Source: a bacterium | GTDB taxonomy: Bacteria; Krumholzibacteriota; Krumholzibacteriia; LZORAL124-64-63 | Length of the DNA stretch: 34,007 nt | Reading direction: 5' to 3' | Assembly: GCA_003353795.1 (NCBI GenBank) | Contig: PIVY01000036.1 | Location: forward strand, 1 to 34,007 | Shown here: positions 26,979 to 34,007 of the stretch, in pieces | Layout of the letters: every line of letters starts with the position of its first letter | Position numbering within the stretch: position 1 is the first letter of the stretch | Program-made: the position numbers and the translations under genes | Notes under the pieces: generated by a model | Databases searched by the model: none | What the model saw: the letters and a program-made list of their open reading frames with translations, nothing else | What the model was told of the DNA's origin: nothing

Positions 26979-27005
26979 AAGGCCCCGCAAATGCGGGGCC
27001 TTTTT
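26979..27005 (+). terminator. Rho-independent terminator
   Basis: AAGGCCCCGC-AAAT-GCGGGGCCTT followed by TTT(C). Confidence 0.9.
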
Positions 27006-27099
27006 CTCCGCTATAACTCGCTGCAGTGTTTGAAGTTCGATTCTGTTTTCAAGTGAATATCTTTGATTGACAGCACATAAACAGGTCTCCATCTTGCAG

Positions 27100-27121
27100 T
27101 GAGTCAACGTTCGCTAACTCA
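27100..27121. promoter_or_regulatory. Putative TetR-family operator
   Basis: TGAGTCAACG-TT-CGCTAACTCA, imperfect palindrome (8/10 symmetric), 26 nt upstream of the TetR start; near TTGACA at 27067. Confidence 0.5.
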
Positions 27122-27146
27122 GACCAATTAAGGATGCCTTTAGCGC

Positions 27147-27794
27147 ATGTCCGCTACCAACGGCAACCGTAGCCAGCAGATCCTCTCCCGGGCGACCGAC
27201 CTGTTCGCCAAGCACGGGTATGCCGGCACGTCCATCCGTCGGATCGCCCGGGCATGTGGCATCACCGAGGCCGCCATCTACCGCCATTTCCAGAGCAAGA
27301 TGCATCTCTACGAAGAGGTCATCCGGGCCAAGGCGGCCCAGCACGACATTGCCGGATACCTGTCGGAACATGCCGGCCAGGGCTCGGTGCGCGATGCGCT
27401 GATCGCCGTGTCGAGTCATGTCATGAAGCTCACCCACGAGGACCCTGCCCTCGTGCGGCTGATGTTCAACAACAGCCTCGAGAGCGGCGACGTGCCCACC
27501 GTGCTCTTCCAGGAGATCCGCGTGCCCTACATCGAATTCCTCACGCAGGAGTTCGAGCGGCGCATGCAGGAGGGTGAAATCATGCCGGTGGAGGCCTTCC
27601 TCACCGGCCGCTGCTTCGTGGGCATGGTCATGGACTGCGCCCTGAATCTCGGGATCTGGAACACGCTGTTCCCGTCCCGGAATCAACCCGTCGACATCTA
27701 CACCAACACCGCAACGATCTTTGCCAACGGACTGACCAAATCCAGTGACGCCACGACATCGCGTGCCGCGTCCAAACCGGGGAGTACCTCATGA
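27147..27794 (+). CDS. TetR-family transcriptional regulator
   Basis: QQILSRATDLFAKHGYAGTSIRRIARACGITEAAIYRHFQSKMHLYEEVI. Stop overlaps the start of the next gene (ATGA). Confidence 0.93.
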   Translation: MSATNGNRSQQILSRATDLFAKHGYAGTSIRRIARACGITEAAIYRHFQSKMHLYEEVIRAKAAQHDIAGYLSEHAGQGSVRDALIAVSSHVMKLTHEDPALVRLMFNNSLESGDVPTVLFQEIRVPYIEFLTQEFERRMQEGEIMPVEAFLTGRCFVGMVMDCALNLGIWNTLFPSRNQPVDIYTNTATIFANGLTKSSDATTSRAASKPGSTS

Positions 27795-29389
27795 TGCAGC
27801 GATCGATCCTGGTCGTCCTGCCGCTTCTGGTCCTGGCCGCGCTCTGGGGGTGCGATAACGACACCTCCAACGACGTTGCCGGGCCTCCGGGCGGCGGCAG
27901 CACCGACAAGACGTGTATCGGCTGTCACTCCAGCGAGGCCGAGCTCAAGGCCGCGCTGGGAGTCGACGACAAGGGACTGGCCTCCAAGAAGGATCTGGCC
28001 CTGAAGTTCGCCAACAAGGACGACGGCTGAGGCGGCTCAGTACCCGAGCTGGAAGCTTGGGAAAAGGTCATCATCACCGGTTCCAACGGCGATCGGTTCC
28101 TCAACAGCATCCACGGCCCCGGCTACGAGGGCACGGACAACCCGACGCCCCATACGTTGACGTGCCAGCATTGCCACGCCGGCGCCCCGGACTTCGGGTT
28201 CAACACCATGGAAGAGGCCCACACGGGAATGTTCCGCGACCCCAGTGTGCCCGGCGAGACCGGCTGCACGGCCTGCCATGAGGAGAGCTTCGCGCGGTCG
28301 GCCTGCGACCAGTGCCACACCAACGCGGTCACCGTCACGGCCACCAGCCTGCACACCACGTTGCAGGGTTACAAGACGGCTATCGAGGATCGTTGCGGAC
28401 GTGACTTCGACGACCTGGGTATCGAAGAGCCCTTCGAGGTGCGTTGCGCCGGCTGCCACACCACGTGCGGCCAGTGCCACGTCTCGCGCCCCAACTCGGT
28501 GGGCGGTGGTTTCCCGAAGATCGGCGCGTACTACTCGCACCGCTTCCGCCAGTCGCCCGACATGAACGAGCAGTGCACCGCCTGCCACGGCAGCCGCGTG
28601 GGCGTCGACTTCAAGGGCGAACTCGAAGGCAACGTGCCCGACGTGCACCGCACCGCCGGCCAGCAGTGCAACTACTGCCACGGCAAGGACGAGATCCACG
28701 GCGACGGCACCGAGTACGACCACCGCTACGAGGTGGCCAACATGCCCCGCTGCGAGAACTGCCACGAGAGCGACATCCAGGTCCCCGCGGGAACCGGCGA
28801 CTGCACGTCGTGCCATCCGGACGGCTTCGGCAGCGCCACGGTCTCGGCCGCCGACAAGAATCACGCCCACCACGGTGGCGTGTCCGTCGACTGCAGTCAC
28901 TGTCACGATCCCGTGCCGGGCGTGTCCCTGCCGGTGGCGCAGTGCCAGACCTGCCACTCGCAGCCCTACAAGAACTGCACGAACTGCCACAACCTGACCG
29001 ACGAGGGCTTCGACATCAACGAGAGCATCGTGCAGCTCAAGATCGGGCGCAATCCGAGCCCGCATCGCGCCGAGTACGACATCGCGATCGTGCGGCACAC
29101 GCCCATCGATCCCAACACCTTCGCCAACTGGGGCCTCGACCTGCCCGACTACCTGACGAAGTCGACCTGGCAGTACGCGTCGCCTCACAACGTCCTGCGC
29201 TCCACCCCGCAGACCACGGTGGAGGCCGGCCAGTCCTGCGCCGCCAGTTGCCATGGTTCGCCGGATGGTCCGCAGGGATACCTGCTCAGGGAAACCGACC
29301 TCTACGAAGCCGACGGAACCACGCCGCTGGTCGACTACCAGGCCAACATCGACTACGTGATTCCCGAGAGCTTCCCGGCAGGAAAGTAG
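27791..29389 (+). CDS. Outer-membrane multiheme c-type cytochrome lipoprotein with in-frame TGA (candidate selenocysteine at codon 80)
   Basis: Lipoprotein signal MMQRSILVVLPLLVLAALWGC. One CxxCH before and twelve after the TGA at 28028-28030, plus one CxxxCH (CAASCH). Frame open on both sides; downstream segment GGSVPELEAWEKVIITGSNGDRFLNSIHGPGYEG. Confidence 0.85.
28043..28061 (+). promoter_or_regulatory. bSECIS-like hairpin
   Basis: CCCGAGCT-GGA-AGCTTGGG: 8-bp stem (one G-U) with apical loop GGA, beginning 12 nt after the TGA; apical loop 20 nt after it. Confidence 0.55.
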
Positions 29390-29404
29390 ATCGTCCGCTA
29401 GAAC

Positions 29405-29431
29405 GGCCGGGGTCACCCGTCGATCCCGGCC
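29405..29431 (+). other. Intergenic hairpin between multiheme and rhodanese lipoprotein genes
   Basis: GGCCGGGGTC-ACCCGTC-GATCCCGGCC, 10-bp stem with one G-U, no T-tract. Confidence 0.6.
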
Positions 29432-29496
29432 AGCACCTTGGAAGCGCGGCTCTTCCGCGTGACTATCCGGCCCGCGGGCCACACTGAGGAGTAGCA

Positions 29497-31335
29497 ATGA
29501 AACTTCACAAGACTTGGCTCATCCTGATGCTGGTCGCCCTGGTGGCCTTCATGGGTTGTTCGGACGACGACGATCCCGTGACGCCTCCCGGCGCGACCGA
29601 CTTCGAGACCATGGCTGCCGCCGGCACGGCATACGTCAACGACAACACCATCTGCCCGGGCGTCATCAACGCTCAGGTGGTGTACGACAACCTCGCTGAC
29701 TACACGGTCATCGACATCCGCTCCGAGGCCGCCTACCTGGCCGGCCACATCCCCGGCGCCTACCACAGCGGCCTCAGCACCCTGATCGCCGACCTGGCCA
29801 ACATCCCCAGTGACAAGCCCTACGTGATCGCGTGCTACAGCGGCCAGTCGGCCGGCCATGCCAAGATCGCCATGGAGATGCTGGGCTATGAGGACGTCTA
29901 CAGCCTGCTCTTCGGCATGTCCTCCTGGAGCCTGGACCTCGACAGCTGGTCCGGCAAATGCGCCAACGAGCTGGCCGTCGCCGAGACCGACCCCCAGAAC
30001 GACAACCTCACCGAGCACAGCTTCCCCGAGATCGCCGGCTCCGTCGAGGAGCGCGTGGCCGCCATGCTGGCCGCCGGCTTCAAGGCCAAGAGCTACGCCG
30101 ACATTGAGACCAACCTGGAAGAATACTTCATCCTCAACTACTTCGGCGAAGACGACTACCTGGGTGACGGCGAGGCCGGCGTCCCGGGACACATCCCCGG
30201 CGCCTTCCAGTTCACGCCGTACGCCAGCATGGGCATGGACGAGATGCTCATGAACATCCCCATGGACATGCCCGTGATCGTCTACTGCTGGACCGGTCAG
30301 CACTCGAGCCAGATCACCGCCTACCTGAACATGTGCGGATACGAGGCCTATAGCCTCAAGAACGGTTCGAACAACCTGTTCTACGACGCCCTGACCGCCC
30401 ACAAGTGGGGCCCCGGTGCGCAGCACGACTTCGAGCTCGAGACCGGCGCCATGCCCGACGAGACCTTCGAGACCATCGCCACGGCGCTGGCCGACTACCT
30501 GAACGACTCGGCCGACTGCCCGGGCGTGGTCAACGCTCAGGTCGTCTACGACAACCTCGAGGACTACACGGTCATCGACATCCGGCAGCTGGTCGACTAC
30601 GACGCTGGTCACATCGCCGGCGCGTACCACAGCAGCCTCGCGACCCTGCTGACCGACGTCGGCACCACCATCCCCACCGACAACCCGTTCGTGATCGCTT
30701 GCTACAGCGGCCAGAGCGCGGGCCACGCCAAGATCGCCATGGAGTTGGCGGGCTACGAGAACACCCAGAGCCTGCTCTTCGGCATGTCCTCCTGGAGTTC
30801 GGACCCCGACCTCGACAAGTGGACCTCCAAGTGCCTGAACCTCCTGCCCGTGGCCGAGACCGAGAACCAGAACGGCGACCTCGTGGGCTACAACTACCCC
30901 TCGCTGACCGGTGAGACGGTGGCTTCGCGGGTGGACGCCATGCTGGCCGCCGGCTTCAAGGCTACCAGCTACACGGCCATCCAGGACAACCTGGAAGACT
31001 ACTTCATCGTCAACTACTTCGGTGAGGCCGACTACCTGGGTGACGGCGATTCCGGCGTCCCGGGCCACATCCCCGGCGCGTTCCAGTTCACGCCGTATGC
31101 GAGCATGGGCCTGGGCCAGATGCTGGCCAACCTGCCCACCGACATGCCGATCGTGGTCTACTGCTGGACCGGTCAGCACTCCAGCCAGGTCACCGCATAC
31201 CTGAACATGCTGGGATACGATGCCTACAGCCTGGCCAACGGCTCCAACAACCTGTTCTACGACAGCCTGACGGCCCACAAGTGGGGCCCCGGCGCCATGC
31301 ACGACTTCCCGCTGGAAGTGACGCCGGGCAAATAG
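29497..31335 (+). CDS. Rhodanese-like lipoprotein with four rhodanese-type domains (tandem duplication of a two-domain unit)
   Basis: Lipobox VALVAFMGC. Active-site-like loops CYSGQSAGH, CWTGQHSSQ, CYSGQSAGH, CWTGQHSSQ; repeated CPGVxNAQVVYDNLxDYTVIDIR. Confidence 0.93.
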   Translation: MKLHKTWLILMLVALVAFMGCSDDDDPVTPPGATDFETMAAAGTAYVNDNTICPGVINAQVVYDNLADYTVIDIRSEAAYLAGHIPGAYHSGLSTLIADLANIPSDKPYVIACYSGQSAGHAKIAMEMLGYEDVYSLLFGMSSWSLDLDSWSGKCANELAVAETDPQNDNLTEHSFPEIAGSVEERVAAMLAAGFKAKSYADIETNLEEYFILNYFGEDDYLGDGEAGVPGHIPGAFQFTPYASMGMDEMLMNIPMDMPVIVYCWTGQHSSQITAYLNMCGYEAYSLKNGSNNLFYDALTAHKWGPGAQHDFELETGAMPDETFETIATALADYLNDSADCPGVVNAQVVYDNLEDYTVIDIRQLVDYDAGHIAGAYHSSLATLLTDVGTTIPTDNPFVIACYSGQSAGHAKIAMELAGYENTQSLLFGMSSWSSDPDLDKWTSKCLNLLPVAETENQNGDLVGYNYPSLTGETVASRVDAMLAAGFKATSYTAIQDNLEDYFIVNYFGEADYLGDGDSGVPGHIPGAFQFTPYASMGLGQMLANLPTDMPIVVYCWTGQHSSQVTAYLNMLGYDAYSLANGSNNLFYDSLTAHKWGPGAMHDFPLEVTPGK

Positions 31336-31362
31336 GCGCCACCACTGCGACGAAGACGAGAA

Positions 31363-31392
31363 GGGAGGGCCCCCCGCGGGCCCTCCCTACTT
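31363..31392. terminator. Rho-independent terminator between convergent genes
   Basis: GGGAGGGCCC-CCCGC-GGGCCCTCCC followed by TACTTTTA. Confidence 0.8.
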
Positions 31393-31411
31393 TTATGGCC
31401 TGGCGTCGGGA

Positions 31412-31975
31412 CTACAATCCGATGTCGCCGGCCACAGGCACCAGCGCCCCGAGGACATGCTCGATCACCGCGTCCACCTCCAGCCCCAGGTCCGCCGCCC
31501 CCTCCGCGATCTCCTCACGATTCACCTTGGCGGCGAAATCCTTCTTCTTCAATTTCTTCCGCACCGACTTCACCTTCACCTGCGCGATCTGCTTATCGGG
31601 CTGGACCATGGCGCAGGCCATGCAGAACCCGCAGAGCTCGTCCACGGCGAAGAGCCACTGCGCGCATTCGTTCTCCCGCGGCACGCCGGTGTGCGGCGCG
31701 TGGGCCATCACCGTGCGCACGAACTCCTCATCGTAGCCGCGCTCGCGCAGGATCTCCGCTCCCTTGAACGGGTGCTCCTCCATGGTGGGAAACTTCTCGT
31801 AGTCGAAGTCGTGGATCAGGCCCACCGCTCCCCAATGCTCGGGGTCGTTGCCGGTGCGGTCGGCGGCGGCGCGCATGGCCGCTTCCACGGCGTAGGCGTG
31901 GCGGCGCAGAGCCTCGCCCTCGGTGTATTCGTGGAGCAGCGCGAGCACGGTCTCGCGGCGGTAGAGGTCGGTCAT
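31412..31975 (-). CDS. HD-domain phosphohydrolase-like protein
   Basis: LRRHAYAVEAAMRAAA...WGAVGLIHDFDYEKFPTMEEHPFKGAEILRERGYDEEFVRTVMAHAPH. Confidence 0.88.
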   Translation of the reverse strand: MTDLYRRETVLALLHEYTEGEALRRHAYAVEAAMRAAADRTGNDPEHWGAVGLIHDFDYEKFPTMEEHPFKGAEILRERGYDEEFVRTVMAHAPHTGVPRENECAQWLFAVDELCGFCMACAMVQPDKQIAQVKVKSVRKKLKKKDFAAKVNREEIAEGAADLGLEVDAVIEHVLGALVPVAGDIGL

Positions 31976-32182
31976 GGCGGTCTCCTCTTGGCTGGTATAC
32001 GAAGCGCCGATCATGCCACGGAACGCACGGAACGCCAAGGCACCGGTTGCGGGCGCGGGCAGATGTCAGTACTAAAGATGCATGAGTCTCCGTATCCGAA
32101 TTCGCGCCAAGGCCGATCGCGTCGTCCCGGAAATCGCCCCTGGCGGCTGCCCCGCGGTGGTCGACCAGTCACGGAGGAAGTC

Positions 32183-32839
32183 ATGTCCGACCATCTGATC
32201 CTCATGACCCGCTATCCGCGGGCCGGCCAGAGCAAGTCGCGCTTCATTCCCGCCCTGGGCGCGGACGGCGCGTCGCGCTTGCAACGCAAGCTCACCGAGC
32301 ACGTCGTCGGCGTGGCGCGCGAGTGGCGTGATGCGAGCCCCGGTCGCCGGGTCCAGATTTCCTGTGACCGCGCCTCGGTGGACGAGTACCGCGAGTGGCT
32401 TGGCCGCGAACTGGATTTCGGCGCCGAGAGCGGCGGCAGCCTGGGCGCGCGCATGGCCGTGGCCTCGGTGCGTGCCTTCGCCCGCGGCGCCGATCGCGTG
32501 GTACTGGTGGGAACGGACTGTCCCGACCTGGACGTCGGCCAGATCAACCGTGGATTCTACGGGCTGGAGCACGCCGACTGCGTGATCGGCCCCACCACCG
32601 GCGGCAGCTACTACCTCGTGGGCCTTGTCACGCCGACACCGGCGCTCTTCGCCGGCATTCCCTGGGGCACCGGCGCGGTGCTCGCGCGAACGCTCCACAT
32701 CGCACGGCAGGAGAATCTGCGCGTGGGTGTGTTGCCGCAACTCTCGGTGATGCGTGGTCCCGGCGACCTGATCCATGCCGCCCCGTTGCTGGAGGTTCGC
32801 CCGGCCGACGTGCCCCTGGCACGCAAGGCGGAGGGCTGA
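32183..32839 (+). CDS. TIGR04282/DUF2064-like nucleotidyl/glycosyltransferase-fold protein
   Basis: LILMTRYPRAGQSKSRFIPALGADGASRLQRKLTEH; VVLVGTDCPDL; GPTTGGSYYLVGL. RBS GGAGG. Confidence 0.85.
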   Translation: MSDHLILMTRYPRAGQSKSRFIPALGADGASRLQRKLTEHVVGVAREWRDASPGRRVQISCDRASVDEYREWLGRELDFGAESGGSLGARMAVASVRAFARGADRVVLVGTDCPDLDVGQINRGFYGLEHADCVIGPTTGGSYYLVGLVTPTPALFAGIPWGTGAVLARTLHIARQENLRVGVLPQLSVMRGPGDLIHAAPLLEVRPADVPLARKAEG

Positions 32840-32844
32840 GCGGC

Positions 32845-33558
32845 TCAGAGTTCCAGTTCGAAGCCGTGATCCCGGAGCCAGTCCATGCACGCATCGTGGT
32901 CGGGGCAGTGGTTACGGACCAGCCGGTAGAAGCGCGCGCCGTGATTGGGATGCTCCAGGTGACACAGCTCGTGAATCACCACGGCGTCCACCACCCGCGG
33001 CGGCGCCATCACCAATCGATAGCAATAGGAAATCGTGCCGCTCTGGGAGCAACTGCCCCAGCGACTGGTCCGCTCGCCCACCATGACGCGCTGGGGCGAC
33101 AGTCCCGTGACGCGAGCCAGCCGGTCGGTGCATTCGCGTAAGTGAATCCCGGCGAAACGGCGGAGCCAGCGCTCCAGGGCCTCGCGAGGATCGAGGAGAT
33201 CCGTCGGGGAGAGTTCGAGGCGCAGGGTGGTGTCCGAGAGTTCCGACCGGGTCCGCGCGCGACCATCGGCCAGCGCCACCAGTTCCAGCCGACGCGGCGT
33301 TCCCAGCACGGCCAGTTCGCTGCCGGTGGCCCAGGCGCGGCGCCGCGGGCCGGACCACACGCCGTAGTGGTCGGCCTGTCGGGCCAGCCAGCGCTCCTTC
33401 AGGGTCAGCAATTCGTCCACGTCGCTCAGGGTCGCCCGCGGCGGGATCACCACCTCGATGCCTTGCCGCGCGCTCACCTGGATGCTGAGCCGCCGGGCCC
33501 GCGCGCTACGGCGCAAGCAGAGGCGTAGGGGCCGTCCCTGGACGAGGCGGGTTTCCAT
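32845..33558 (-). CDS. YgjP/SprT-like M48-type metallopeptidase (DUF45); start uncertain
   Basis: SRWGSCSQSGTISYCYRLVMAPPRVVDAVVIHELCHLEHPNHGARFYRLV; HELCH zinc motif. Confidence 0.88.
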   Translation of the reverse strand: METRLVQGRPLRLCLRRSARARRLSIQVSARQGIEVVIPPRATLSDVDELLTLKERWLARQADHYGVWSGPRRRAWATGSELAVLGTPRRLELVALADGRARTRSELSDTTLRLELSPTDLLDPREALERWLRRFAGIHLRECTDRLARVTGLSPQRVMVGERTSRWGSCSQSGTISYCYRLVMAPPRVVDAVVIHELCHLEHPNHGARFYRLVRNHCPDHDACMDWLRDHGFELEL

Positions 33559-33691
33559 GCGTGCGGTCAACGCGTCACTCCGGGTTGCTGTTTCGGCCGT
33601 ATTCTTGGCCAAGGCACTGGAGCCGGCGACCGATCTGTGCTAAAATCATACCAATCTCGTCTCGTTTTGACGGGAGATCGCGTCAACCCCG

Positions 33692-33709
33692 GGGCGGCTG
33701 GAGCCGCCC
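33692..33709 (+). other. 5'-UTR hairpin upstream of the cupredoxin gene
   Basis: GGGCGGC-TGGA-GCCGCCC, 24 nt before the ATG at 33734. Confidence 0.5.
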
Positions 33710-33733
33710 TCGCATACTACGAAAGGATCGCCC

Positions 33734-34007
33734 ATGACCGCAAAGCTCACGACTTTCCTGCTGGTTCTCGCCTTCGCCGGCGCCGCCATGGCCGTCGACC
33801 ACGACGTCAACCAGGTCGGCCTGACCTTCGCGCCCGATGAGCTGTACATCCAGGTCGGCGACACCGTCAACTGGATCTGGTCCAGCGGCGTGCACACCGT
33901 CACCAACGGCACCGATCTCGGCGACCCCGACCTGGGAATGATCTTCGACGGTCCGCTCGACGCCGGCAATACCACCTTCAGCTACAAGCTCAACTCCGTC
34001 GGCACCT
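33734..34007 (+). CDS. Cupredoxin/plastocyanin-like secreted protein (truncated by window end)
   Basis: MTAKLTTFLLVLAFAGAAMAVDHDVNQVGLTFAPDELYIQVGDTVNWIWSSGVHTVTNG. Confidence 0.8.
   Translation, partial: MTAKLTTFLLVLAFAGAAMAVDHDVNQVGLTFAPDELYIQVGDTVNWIWSSGVHTVTNGTDLGDPDLGMIFDGPLDAGNTTFSYKLNSVGT

Noticed and set aside
27791-28030. Multiheme gene as a simple pseudogene with a nonsense mutation
   Set aside because: Not fully excluded, but the frame stays open for 450+ codons with all heme motifs intact, only TGA interrupts it, and a bSECIS-like hairpin is correctly placed.
28037-31302. Long minus-strand ORFs (28037-29497, 29413-31302) antisense to the cytochrome and rhodanese genes
   Set aside because: Codon-bias artefacts with no domain logic; the repeat in 29413-31302 only mirrors the duplicated rhodanese gene.
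29497-31335. Tandem DNA repeat as a mobile element or assembly duplication
   Set aside because: The two halves have diverged at nucleotide and protein level and both read as functional rhodanese units, so it is an old intragenic duplication.

Overview
34 kb of high-GC bacterial DNA. Secreted proteins with FlgD-like/type IX-style C-terminal sorting domains (FNPxTxIxF) suggest an FCB-type lineage (Krumholzibacteriota/Eisenbacteria-like), but this is an inference. Main contents: an S8 protease/beta-helix protein; an AHSA1 + ArsR pair; two giant gingipain-like (C25) proteins; a TPR-CHAT protease divergent from an ECF-like sigma factor and a putative zinc-less anti-sigma; queF, adk, an AmrS-type radical SAM enzyme, queG and a nitronate-monooxygenase-like gene; then an outer-membrane electron-conduit locus (MtrA-like decaheme, MtrB-like barrel, TetR, multiheme lipoprotein, four-domain rhodanese lipoprotein); then an HD protein, a TIGR04282-like protein, a YgjP-like metallopeptidase and a truncated cupredoxin. 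Strongest observations: (1) the multiheme lipoprotein gene (27791-29389) has an in-frame TGA at 28028-28030, followed by a bSECIS-like hairpin, suggesting a selenocysteine-containing multiheme cytochrome beside a porin and a rhodanese lipoprotein; (2) a family of very long perfect palindromes at gene ends (1-59, 3377-3493, 4331-4432) shares a conserved oriented core with compensatory changes in the stem, and in one copy the arm is an exact inverted copy of the upstream gene's last codons and stop; (3) a different nested palindrome at 13995-14107. No searches or folding programs were run. All families were assigned by reading motifs.
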